A stretch of DNA of 9,910 nucleotides from Fibrobacteres bacterium CG2_30_45_31 (lineage in GTDB: Bacteria > Fibrobacterota > Fibrobacteria > Fibrobacterales > Fibrobacteraceae): NCBI GenBank assembly GCA_001873075.1, contig MNYL01000031.1:1-9910 (forward strand), in the 5' to 3' direction. A program made the translations under genes and the position numbers. The notes under the pieces were generated by a model. The model saw only the letters and a program-made list of their open reading frames with translations. It ran no database searches and had not been told where the DNA came from. Of this stretch, positions 1 to 6,783 are shown piece after piece (position 1 is the stretch's first letter; the number at the start of each line of letters is the position of its first letter).

Positions 1-335
1 CGGGGCCTATCAACGTGGATGACCCGCGCATTCGAGTGCCGGATCATGCGCATACTTATCAGGATATGGAATCTTTGATCGGCCGTTTTAAGACCGTGTA
101 TGAAGGAATTCATGTTCCTGCGGGTGAATATTATTCGAGTTCTGAAGTGGCCAACGGGGAACTGGGTTTCACGCTTGTGTCGGATGGTTCCGGTAAACCA
201 TGGCGCGTGAAGGTGCGTCCCCCTTGTTTGACTCAGTTTGCAGCATTCGATGAGCTGATTGACGGGGCTTTACTCGCGGACTCCATGGCGTGTCTTTCCA
301 GTATCAATATTATTGCGGGAGAACTTGACCGATGA
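1..335 (+). CDS. nuoD: NADH-quinone oxidoreductase subunit D, C-terminal fragment (5' truncated by window edge)
   Basis: The reading frame is open from base 3 (GPINVDDPR...) to the TGA at 333-335, giving the last 110 residues. NuoD (49 kDa, NiFe-hydrogenase large-subunit fold) forms, with NuoB, the quinone-reduction pocket in the peripheral arm. Family features visible here are the stretch VYEGIHVPAGEYYSSSEVANGELGF (written here only to name it: it matches the family's P-x-GE-Y...E-x-x-x-GE-G-F pattern), then KVRPPCLTQF, the LLADSMA segment and the ending IIAGELDR, which matches the usual GxxDR C-terminus. The GTG at base 15 is internal, not a start, because matching protein continues upstream to the edge. 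Whether it is fused to NuoC, as in E. coli, cannot be seen. Its stop overlaps the nuoE start by four bases. Confidence 0.95.
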   Translation, partial: GPINVDDPRIRVPDHAHTYQDMESLIGRFKTVYEGIHVPAGEYYSSSEVANGELGFTLVSDGSGKPWRVKVRPPCLTQFAAFDELIDGALLADSMACLSSINIIAGELDR

Positions 336-1384
336 ATGAATATCAAGGGCATCTCCATTTTGTTGCCAACAATACACTCACGTTGGATAAGGGTCCCTCG
401 GCCGTTGTAGAAACACTGCCGAATCCTGCAGATCAATTGGGTCACAAACATCCTCCCGTAGCGCAGCCTTCCTGGAAGGAAATCGCGCCGAAGCTTGAAA
501 GTCCAGAAGTGAAACTTCGCATTGCCGATATGCTTTCGCGTTATCCGCAAGCTCAGGGTGCTTTGCTCGAAGTGCTTTGGATCGCTCAGGAAGCATTGGG
601 CTGGGTTCCTCGCGAAGCGATTCGCTGGGCCGCCGGCGTTTGTGGCTGTTCTCCGGCACATGCTTTTGGTGTCGCCACATTTTATACCATGTACAAACAT
701 GCTCCCACGGGCCGCTTTCTGCTGCAGTTCTGCCGCAATATTTCGTGTCACGTGATGGGCGCTCCCGATGTGATCGGTTACACAGAAAAGACTTTGAACA
801 TCAAAACGGGTGGAACGACTCCCGATGGCCTTTTCACGCTGGTGCAGGTGGAATGCCTCGGGGCGTGTGGCAACGGCCCCGTGATGCTTGTGAATGATGA
901 ATTTGCAACGGATGTGGAAAACGGCAAACTGACTTTGAAGCCGGGAGTGGGACTCACTCCGGAACGCATTGATAAGATTCTCAAGTGGTGCTATGCTCGT
1001 GAAGCGGAATTCAAAGTGGAGCCATCGCGCGATGCTTTAGGCGGTGTTGTCAATGGTCATAAGGGTCACTCCGGTGCCCCCGGTGCCTCCGCAAAATCGC
1101 AAGTGGCAGACTATGCGCCCCCATGCCCGATTCTCGGTGTGAAGGCCGTTGCTTCTGAAGCGGGAGTGACGCTCACTTGGAAAGGAGCCCCGGAGTTCAC
1201 CCAGATTGCGGTGGAACGATTAGAGGGCTCTTCTTGGAAATCAATTGGTGCGCCAGGTCTCAAGGACAAAGAATTCATTGATGCCACAGGTAAAGCGGGC
1301 AGCGAATATCGTATGATCGCCACCAGCGGCGCGCGTGTGGCAAAACCCTCGGCTGTGGCCAAGGCTATAGAGAAGGCAGGCTGA
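332..1384 (+). CDS. nuoE: NADH-quinone oxidoreductase subunit E with long N- and C-terminal extensions
   Basis: NuoE (24 kDa, thioredoxin-like fold) pairs with NuoF in the cytoplasmic NADH-oxidising tip and carries the [2Fe-2S] cluster N1a. The four ligands are visible as C134-x4-C139 and C175-x3-C179. The preceding helical domain (about residues 57-120, including YPQAQGALLEVL and FGVATFYTMY) is typical. The protein is 350 residues against about 160-190 for most NuoE. Residues 1-52 are an extra N-terminal stretch without a recognised motif. Residues 224-263 are a Gly/His/Ala-rich linker. Residues 264-348 look like a fibronectin type III domain (GVTLTWKG, IAVERLEG, SEYRMIA). The start at 332 overlaps nuoD in ATGA and has GGGAGA nine bases upstream, so the N-terminal extension is probably translated. 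Identity as NuoE is certain; the domain call for the tail is inference from pattern. Confidence 0.96.
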   Translation: MNEYQGHLHFVANNTLTLDKGPSAVVETLPNPADQLGHKHPPVAQPSWKEIAPKLESPEVKLRIADMLSRYPQAQGALLEVLWIAQEALGWVPREAIRWAAGVCGCSPAHAFGVATFYTMYKHAPTGRFLLQFCRNISCHVMGAPDVIGYTEKTLNIKTGGTTPDGLFTLVQVECLGACGNGPVMLVNDEFATDVENGKLTLKPGVGLTPERIDKILKWCYAREAEFKVEPSRDALGGVVNGHKGHSGAPGASAKSQVADYAPPCPILGVKAVASEAGVTLTWKGAPEFTQIAVERLEGSSWKSIGAPGLKDKEFIDATGKAGSEYRMIATSGARVAKPSAVAKAIEKAG

Positions 1385-1386
1385 TC

Positions 1387-2697
1387 ATGGCAGAAACAGT
1401 GAAAGTCTGTACGGGAAACTTCGGCAAAGGAGCACAGGATATTGCGGTTTATCGCAAGCTGGGTGGCTACGCCAATATTTCTTCGCGTCTTTTTGATCTT
1501 TCCCAGTTTGAAACGATTGATATCGTGCAGCGCTCCGGTCTTCGCGGCCGCGGCGGTGCCGGGTTCCCGACGGGGATGAAATGGAGCTTTGTGCCGCGTG
1601 GTACGGGAAAGCCCGTTTACATTGTGGTGAACGCAGATGAAGGCGAAGGTGGCACTTTTAAGGATCACCGCCTGATGCTGGAAGACCCCCACCGTTTGAT
1701 TGAAGGCTTGATTATCGCTGCCTGGGCGTTGGGAGCTCGTTCGGCTTACATTTATGTGCGCGGAGAATTTCTTCCTAGCATAGAGACGCTGAATAAGGCT
1801 TTGAATGAGGCCTATGCGGAGCATTTGTTGGGTGAGAATATCGGTGGCACTGCATTCAGTTTCGATATTTTTGTGCACCGTGGCGCAGGAGCTTATATCT
1901 GCGGCGAAGAAACCGCATTGATCAACTCTCTTGAAGGGCAGAAAGGACAGCCGCGTTTGAAGCCGCCGTTCCCTGCGGTGAATGGAGCTTGGCAGTTGCC
2001 GACTTGTGTCAATAACGTAGAAACGTTGATGGCTCTGCCCTGGATTTTTGAGCATTCCCCAGAAGCTTACGCCGCCATGGGAACGCCGCGTTCCAACGGC
2101 ACCAAGGTGTTTTGCGTTTCCGGCAATGTGAAAAAGCCGGGTGTCTATGAAGCCCCTCTCGGTATTCCGCTGATGGAAATGCTCACGTCTTCCGAATATG
2201 CGGGTGGTATTGAGGGTACGCTCAAAGGAGTTGTTCCGGGGGGTTCTTCTACGCCGGTCCTTTTGCCTTCGGAATGCGAAAAAGCCATTCTCGATTATGA
2301 AAGTCTCGCCGCTCTCAAAACCATGCTGGGTTCCGGAGCGATCATCGCTTTCAATGAAAAGTGTGATGTGGTTCAACTGCTGGGAGTTCTCGGTAATTTT
2401 TATACTCATGAATCTTGTGGGCAGTGTACGCCGTGCCGTGAAGGAACAGGCTTTGCGAACCGCGTCATGCATGCCCTTTTGCGCGGAGAAGGTCACGATG
2501 GAGATCTCGAATTGCTTTTAAGCATTGCAGATCAGTATAACGGGACGACCATTTGCCCTCTCGCTCCCGCCCTCGGAATGCCGATCACGGCGTTCATCAG
2601 TAAGTACCGCTCGGAATTTGAAGCATACATCGCCAAAAATCCGAATCACGCCTCTCCCCGCGTGAATGCCACAATTCGTCCTGGAGCATTCTGGTAA
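1387..2697 (+). CDS. nuoF: NADH-quinone oxidoreductase subunit F (NADH/FMN-binding)
   Basis: NuoF (51 kDa) binds NADH and FMN and starts electron flow, passing electrons to its [4Fe-4S] cluster N3. In order, the sequence shows the glycine-rich FMN site GLRGRGGAGFPTGMKW (51-66), the NADH-site segment NADEGEGGTFKDH (82-94), the loop GAGAYICGEETALINSLEG (166-184) followed by RLKPPFPA, and the N3 ligands C344-x2-C347-x2-C350 with C390. The length of 436 residues is normal. The start ATG lies two bases after the nuoE stop, with GAAGG ten bases upstream. The NADH segment differs from the usual NADExEPGTFKDR: Pro is replaced by Gly88 and Arg by His94, while the Asp84-Glu85 pair that contacts nucleotide in the family is kept. 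Confidence 0.98.
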   Translation: MAETVKVCTGNFGKGAQDIAVYRKLGGYANISSRLFDLSQFETIDIVQRSGLRGRGGAGFPTGMKWSFVPRGTGKPVYIVVNADEGEGGTFKDHRLMLEDPHRLIEGLIIAAWALGARSAYIYVRGEFLPSIETLNKALNEAYAEHLLGENIGGTAFSFDIFVHRGAGAYICGEETALINSLEGQKGQPRLKPPFPAVNGAWQLPTCVNNVETLMALPWIFEHSPEAYAAMGTPRSNGTKVFCVSGNVKKPGVYEAPLGIPLMEMLTSSEYAGGIEGTLKGVVPGGSSTPVLLPSECEKAILDYESLAALKTMLGSGAIIAFNEKCDVVQLLGVLGNFYTHESCGQCTPCREGTGFANRVMHALLRGEGHDGDLELLLSIADQYNGTTICPLAPALGMPITAFISKYRSEFEAYIAKNPNHASPRVNATIRPGAFW

Positions 2698-2701
2698 TCC
2701 T

Positions 2702-4309
2702 ATGAGCAACCATTATAATATGCCGCATCTTCCGTCTTCTAGCAGCCCCTTGGTGACAATCAAGGTGGATGGCAAGGACGTGCAGGTTCCCGGCGATACC
2801 AATTTGCTGGAGGCCCTTCAGGCCGTCGGTATTGAAACGCCACACATTTGTTATCACCCTTATCTTCCCGTTTCCGGTAACTGCCGCCAATGTTTGGTGG
2901 AAGTGGAAGGCCCTCGCGGTATGGGCTTGGTGATTTCGTGCTACACTCCTGTGAAAGCGGGTATGGTGGTGGCGACACCGGCCTCCAGTCAGCGTGTGAA
3001 GAGTACTCGCAAGGCGGTTTCGGAATTCATGCTGGTGAATCATCCGCTGGATTGCCCGATTTGTGATAAAGCGGGCGAATGCACTTTGCAGAAAAATTAC
3101 ATGGAAGCAGGTCAGAACGAATCTCGCCTTCGCGGTGAAGTGGGAAAACACTATCACGGAAATCCAGACAATGAGTTTGTGGATTCCAAGGGACAGACTC
3201 GCGGCGGTAAGCGCGTGGATCTCGGCCCTCGCGTTTTGCTCGATGAAGAACGCTGCGTGCAGTGTGACCGTTGCGTACGCTTTATGCGCCATGTGGCAGG
3301 GGATGAGCAACTTCAATTAGCGGCTCGCAGTGATCATACTTATATTACGACGTTCCCTGGTGAAAAACTGGATCACGAATATGATTTGTGCGTGACGGAC
3401 ATTTGCCCCACGGGTGCCTTGACGGGCAAATATTTCCGCTTCCAGCAGCGCGTCTGGATGCTTTCCCGCACGCCTTCCGTTTCCATGGACGACTCTCTCG
3501 GGGCGAACATTTGGATCGATCACAATGAGGGACATGTCTGGCGTCTGATGCCGCGTTGTAACCCCGAAGTGAACCGTAGCTGGCTTTCCAATACAAGTCG
3601 CCTCGCCTTTGAAAAATTCGCAGAGAATCGTCTCCCGGCTTCCGATATTGAATCCGTGAAGTTAGCATTACAGACTCAAGGAAAAGTGGCTCTTGTCGCT
3701 GGCGGTGAATGCACACTCGAAGATATCGTCGCATTGAAAATGCTGAAGGCTTCTCTGGGGGACCGCGCAGAAATTTTTGTGGGTTCCTTCCGCCCGGTGG
3801 TTGCCGCTGATGGCATCGCGAAAAGCGGAGATCCGGTGGCGAATCGCGCGGGCTTCAAACTTTTGGGCCTTGCTGCGGATAACCTTGCGGATCTGGTGAA
3901 ACGCGCTTCTGAATTCAATACGCTCATGACTATCAATAATGACCTTTGGGGTGATGATGCCAATCAGGCGAAAGCCCTCGAAGGGATTGAAAATCGCATC
4001 ACTCTTGCCGCATTTAATACGGAGACTGCCCACAAGGCAAACGTCGTCTTTGGTGTGAACCACTGGAGCGAAGTCACGGGTACCATGGTGAATTGCAATG
4101 GTATTCTGCAAAAGCTTTCGGCGGCGCCCACGGCCCCTGATGCAGAACTGATTCCTACGTTTCAGGCACTCTCCATATTTGCAGGAACTCCGATCACCGA
4201 AGCGCTTGAAGCATTCAAAGTCGCATCGAAAGAGGTTCCGGTTCTCTTGGGACTTTCTTATGAAACCATCCGTAGCACGGGCGCAAAGCTCGATGGAGTG
4301 CAGGCATGA
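2702..4309 (+). CDS. nuoG: NADH-quinone oxidoreductase subunit G, short form
   Basis: NuoG (75 kDa type) relays electrons from NuoF/NuoE to NuoI in the peripheral arm. The N-terminal ferredoxin domain has the [2Fe-2S] ligands C50, C61, C64 and C80. The [4Fe-4S] cluster N5 has His114 with C118, C121 and C127 (HPLDCPICDKAGEC). Cluster N4 has C185, C188, C191 and C235 (DICPTGALT). After residue 250 comes a molybdopterin-oxidoreductase-like domain without cofactor ligands: the optional N7 cluster site reads SVSMDDSLGAN, and the family pattern E-x-x-GT-x-x-N-x-x-G is kept at 457-467. At 535 residues it is shorter than E. coli NuoG (about 900) or Thermus Nqo3 (about 780), so the C-terminal part is reduced. 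The start at 2702 is preferred over an in-frame ATG at 2666 inside nuoF. The nearest Shine-Dalgarno-like sequence, GGAG at 2683-2686, is rather far away. Confidence 0.96.
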   Translation: MSNHYNMPHLPSSSSPLVTIKVDGKDVQVPGDTNLLEALQAVGIETPHICYHPYLPVSGNCRQCLVEVEGPRGMGLVISCYTPVKAGMVVATPASSQRVKSTRKAVSEFMLVNHPLDCPICDKAGECTLQKNYMEAGQNESRLRGEVGKHYHGNPDNEFVDSKGQTRGGKRVDLGPRVLLDEERCVQCDRCVRFMRHVAGDEQLQLAARSDHTYITTFPGEKLDHEYDLCVTDICPTGALTGKYFRFQQRVWMLSRTPSVSMDDSLGANIWIDHNEGHVWRLMPRCNPEVNRSWLSNTSRLAFEKFAENRLPASDIESVKLALQTQGKVALVAGGECTLEDIVALKMLKASLGDRAEIFVGSFRPVVAADGIAKSGDPVANRAGFKLLGLAADNLADLVKRASEFNTLMTINNDLWGDDANQAKALEGIENRITLAAFNTETAHKANVVFGVNHWSEVTGTMVNCNGILQKLSAAPTAPDAELIPTFQALSIFAGTPITEALEAFKVASKEVPVLLGLSYETIRSTGAKLDGVQA

Positions 4310-5667
4310 TGGAAATCATTAATTCGAAACACTGGATTGAATGGCTGCTGATTGTGGCCAAGTTCGCCTTTGCTTTTGTTCCAGTCCTGTTCATTTTATT
4401 GTTGATCCCTATGGAACGCCGTGGCGCTGGTTTTATACAGGATCGTCAGGGCCCGAATCGTTCTTATTTCTGGCTGCCGTACTTTGGTCGCATTCGTCTT
4501 TTTGGCTGGGTGCAGAATGCGTGCGATGGCTTGAAGTTGTTCACGAAGGAAATTTATGCGCCGAACGGTGTGAACAAAATTCTCTTTGCGCTCGCGCCTG
4601 CAATTCCTTTTGTGATTGTGCTTATTTCGCCTTGTGTGATTCCTTGGTTCGCGCCGATGGTTTTCACGATGGGCGATCAGGTCGTTCGCGTTTCCGGGAA
4701 TACGGTGGATTCCGAAGTGGGAATTCTATTGCTCTTTGGTCTTTCGTCTCTCTCTGCTTACGGCGCTGTGCTTGCTGGCTGGGCTTCTAAATCCAAGTAT
4801 TCTTTACTCGGTGGTCTTCGCACGAGTGCGATGACGATTAGTTACGAAGTCTGTCTCGGTCTTTCGATCATGGGCATGTTGCTGATGGTGGGTAGTTTCC
4901 GCATCGACGATATCATTGCCTGGCAAGAAGCTCACGTTTGGGGCATTGTGGCTCAGCCAATTGCCTTCTTCTGCTTTTTGATTTCCATGATTGCAGAAAC
5001 CGGGCGCGCTCCTTTTGACGTTGCTGAAGGCGAGCCGGAATTGGTCGCTGGGTTCCACACGGAATATGGCGCCATGCAGTTCGGTTTGTTTTACATGGGT
5101 GAATATAGCCACATAGGAATCAATAGTATTTTGGTCGCTTGTTTGTTCTTGGGCGGCTACTCTGTACCTTTCTTCTCTCAGACGACGATACAAGCGAACA
5201 TGGGCTATTCTCTCGCTGTACTTTGCGGCGTATTTATCCTTTTGATTCTTACGTTTTTGCACATGATTTATCGCTATTCTCGTTGGTACAAGACCAGTGC
5301 CGCGACGAATAAAACAGTGATTCTTCGCGAATATTCTTTGTACAAGTTGCTGGGTTGGGTGGCTATTCCTGCTTTGGCTATCATCGGTGTCGCTTCTGCG
5401 CTATTCATTCACCCGGAATTCACCTTGGTGGATGGAAAAGCGGTGTATGGACTTGGAATTGCTTTTGGCACGGCGCTGATTCAGATTTTGGTGCTTTTGG
5501 TGAAGGCTTGTTTCTTCTGCTTTGTGTGGATTTGGGTGCGCTGGACTTTACCTCGATTCCGCTATGACCATGTGATGAATTTAGGTTGGAAGGTTATTTT
5601 GAATATTGCCCTCGTCAATCTTGTGATCACTGCAGTGGTAGCAAAGCTCGTATTAGGAGGCAACTAA
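4306..5667 (+). CDS. nuoH: NADH-quinone oxidoreductase subunit H, enlarged (membrane, quinone-chamber subunit)
   Basis: NuoH (ND1) anchors the peripheral arm to the membrane arm and forms much of the quinone chamber. Conserved elements are MERRGAGFIQDRQGPNR (36-52), ACDGLKLFTKE (72-82), the acidic quinone-side loop AETGRAPFDVAEGEPELVAG (230-249) with FHTEY and FGLFYMGEY after it, and the C-terminal WVRWTLPRFRYD (410-421) with MNLGWK. The length is 453 residues against about 325-345 for most NuoH. Extra sequence lies between TM helices 6 and 7 (about 286-385), probably with two added membrane segments (about 302-322 and 348-368). About nine further residues are added between GPNR and the DGLKLF helix. 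The start at 4306 overlaps nuoG in ATGA; an ATG at 4309 is also possible. GGAG at 4295-4298 fits both starts. Confidence 0.97.
   Translation: MMEIINSKHWIEWLLIVAKFAFAFVPVLFILLLIPMERRGAGFIQDRQGPNRSYFWLPYFGRIRLFGWVQNACDGLKLFTKEIYAPNGVNKILFALAPAIPFVIVLISPCVIPWFAPMVFTMGDQVVRVSGNTVDSEVGILLLFGLSSLSAYGAVLAGWASKSKYSLLGGLRTSAMTISYEVCLGLSIMGMLLMVGSFRIDDIIAWQEAHVWGIVAQPIAFFCFLISMIAETGRAPFDVAEGEPELVAGFHTEYGAMQFGLFYMGEYSHIGINSILVACLFLGGYSVPFFSQTTIQANMGYSLAVLCGVFILLILTFLHMIYRYSRWYKTSAATNKTVILREYSLYKLLGWVAIPALAIIGVASALFIHPEFTLVDGKAVYGLGIAFGTALIQILVLLVKACFFCFVWIWVRWTLPRFRYDHVMNLGWKVILNIALVNLVITAVVAKLVLGGN
5655..5660 (+). promoter_or_regulatory. ribosome binding site of nuoI
   Basis: AGGAGG lies six bases before the ATG at 5667. 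It is a full Shine-Dalgarno match and fixes that start against in-frame upstream codons lying inside nuoH. Confidence 0.85.
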
Positions 5668-6239
5668 TGGTTCGCCAAATTAAGCAAACGCCGATGAACT
5701 GGGTGGAGCGCCTTTATATTTTTGAGGCTTTCCGCGGTTTGTTTACGACGCTGAAGCATTTTCTTCGCGGTCTTTTTCGCTATGAAACTTTGCCCACGGT
5801 TCCTTATCCAGAAATCAAACCGGAAATTCCGAGAGATTATCGTGCGAAACACCGTTTGATGCTTCGCCCGGATGGGACCCCGCGTTGTGTCGCTTGTTTC
5901 ATGTGCGCGACGGCCTGCCCTGCTCATTGTATCTACATTGAAGCGGCCCCCTCTGTAGATGGTCGCATTGAGAAGCGCGCGGTGCGTTTTGATATTGATC
6001 ATTTGGTTTGCGTGTTTTGCGGTCTTTGCGTAGAAGCTTGCCCCGTCGATGCCATTCGTATGGATACTCAGGACACGAGTTATGTGCACCGCAATCGTGA
6101 AGACTTTATAACACCGATGTATGATCTCACCGCATGGGATCCTAAACAATATCCTCAGAATGACACTCAGAGCCAGGTGGCTCCGGGCGGCAGTAAAAAT
6201 CAGCAGGCTCTTGAAGCTTGGGGACTGAAGGTACACTAA
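5667..6239 (+). CDS. nuoI: NADH-quinone oxidoreductase subunit I (two [4Fe-4S] ferredoxin-like)
   Basis: NuoI (23 kDa, TYKY) sits at the base of the peripheral arm and carries clusters N6a and N6b between NuoG and the terminal cluster N2 in NuoB. Two ferredoxin motifs are complete: C74-x2-C77-x2-C80-x3-C84-P and C115-x2-C118-x2-C121-x3-C125-P, with the family context RFDIDHLVCVFCGLCVEACP. The N-terminal amphipathic segment (about 15-40, FRGLFTTLKHFLRGLF) is the usual membrane-surface helix. Length is 190 residues, normal to slightly long, with a polar tail from about residue 160. The start overlaps the nuoH stop by one base (TAATG) behind a strong AGGAGG. A longer reading from 5586 would extend into nuoH in another frame with no family match. 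Confidence 0.98.
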   Translation: MVRQIKQTPMNWVERLYIFEAFRGLFTTLKHFLRGLFRYETLPTVPYPEIKPEIPRDYRAKHRLMLRPDGTPRCVACFMCATACPAHCIYIEAAPSVDGRIEKRAVRFDIDHLVCVFCGLCVEACPVDAIRMDTQDTSYVHRNREDFITPMYDLTAWDPKQYPQNDTQSQVAPGGSKNQQALEAWGLKVH

Positions 6240-6241
6240 TG
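6229..6241 (+). repeat. junction repeat, copy 1 (nuoI/nuoJ)
   Basis: AGGTACACTAATG spans the end of nuoI and the start of nuoJ. It matches 12 of 13 bases at the nuoJ/nuoK junction. It contains the AGG part of a Shine-Dalgarno sequence, the last codons Val-His, the stop codon and the next start codon. Confidence 0.6.
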
Positions 6242-6781
6242 CTTGCGCTAATTTATTTTCTCATTTTAGGTGTGATCGCTGTGGGCGGTGCGCTTTGTGT
6301 GCTCCTTTCCAAACATCCTTTGTATGGAGCCCTCTCTTTGGTGGTGACCATGCTTTCTCTCGCAGGTATTTATGGTCTCCTCGGCAGTCCCTTTGTGGGC
6401 GTCGTGCAGGTGATGGTTTATGCGGGAGCGATTATGATGCTTCTCACTTTTGTCATTATGGTGCTCAATGGCGCAAGGGATAATCGGACGCCCCGTTTTG
6501 ACAAAATTTCACTCTTTGTGATTCCTGCGATCATTCTCATGGCTTTGATGTTGAGCTTTTTGATTCTCCGGACTCCGCTCGTGTTTAATCCAGAGACCGC
6601 CCGTGGCACGGTTTCGCTGACTGCGGCGACCCTTTTTGATACTTCGGCGAGTGGCCCCGGCTATTTTCTGCTTTTCGAAGCGATCGGATTGCTTTTGCTT
6701 TCCGCCATGGCGACCGCGGTAATTCTTGCGAAGAAAAAATTAGGTTCTCCTGAAACTTCTGATTCTGAGGAGGTACACTGA
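6239..6781 (+). CDS. nuoJ: NADH-quinone oxidoreductase subunit J (membrane)
   Basis: NuoJ (ND6) lies in the membrane arm between NuoH and NuoK and takes part in coupling quinone reduction to proton pumping. The 180-residue protein has about five hydrophobic helices. The best-conserved stretch of the family is present: HPLYGALSLVVTMLSLAGIY (25-44), then VQVMVYAGAIMMLLTFVIMVLN (57-78), which contains the pi-bulge helix TM3. The loop at 79-89 is charged, and the tail after the last helix (about 168-180) is charged and cytoplasm-like. The start ATG at 6239 overlaps the nuoI stop by one base (TAATG), with GAAGG seven bases upstream. Confidence 0.96.
   Translation: MLALIYFLILGVIAVGGALCVLLSKHPLYGALSLVVTMLSLAGIYGLLGSPFVGVVQVMVYAGAIMMLLTFVIMVLNGARDNRTPRFDKISLFVIPAIILMALMLSFLILRTPLVFNPETARGTVSLTAATLFDTSASGPGYFLLFEAIGLLLLSAMATAVILAKKKLGSPETSDSEEVH
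6767..6774 (+). promoter_or_regulatory. ribosome binding site of nuoK
   Basis: GAGGAGGT, inside the last codons of nuoJ, ends six bases before the ATG at 6781. It is a strong Shine-Dalgarno match placed for translational coupling at the TGATG junction. Confidence 0.85.
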
Positions 6782-6783
6782 TG
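6771..6783 (+). repeat. junction repeat, copy 2 (nuoJ/nuoK)
   Basis: AGGTACACTGATG spans the end of nuoJ and the start of nuoK and differs from the nuoI/nuoJ copy at one base. Both upstream proteins therefore end in Val-His. Confidence 0.6.

Noticed and set aside
1111..2496. Long open frame on the - strand (461 codons) opposite nuoE and nuoF
   Set aside because: It lies entirely opposite well-conserved nuoE/nuoF sequence and its translation shows no recognisable domain. It is explained by codon choice on the + strand, where the codons that would read as stops on the reverse strand are rare.
2666..2701. Alternative upstream start for nuoG inside the nuoF coding region
   Set aside because: It would add 12 residues without family match, has no Shine-Dalgarno sequence and overlaps nuoF by 32 bases. 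The ATG at 2702 fits the operon's spacing better.
3476..3508. Possible N7 [4Fe-4S] site in NuoG
   Set aside because: The segment SVSMDDSLGAN aligns with the place of the N7 cysteines but has no cysteine, so no cluster is expected there.
5586..5666. In-frame upstream extension of nuoI from 5586
   Set aside because: The added residues read through conserved nuoH in another frame, and the AGGAGG at 5655-5660 points to the ATG at 5667.
6218..6238. In-frame upstream extension of nuoJ from 6218
   Set aside because: The added residues are polar, overlap nuoI and precede the normal NuoJ N-terminus; the TAATG junction at 6237-6241 matches the other junctions.
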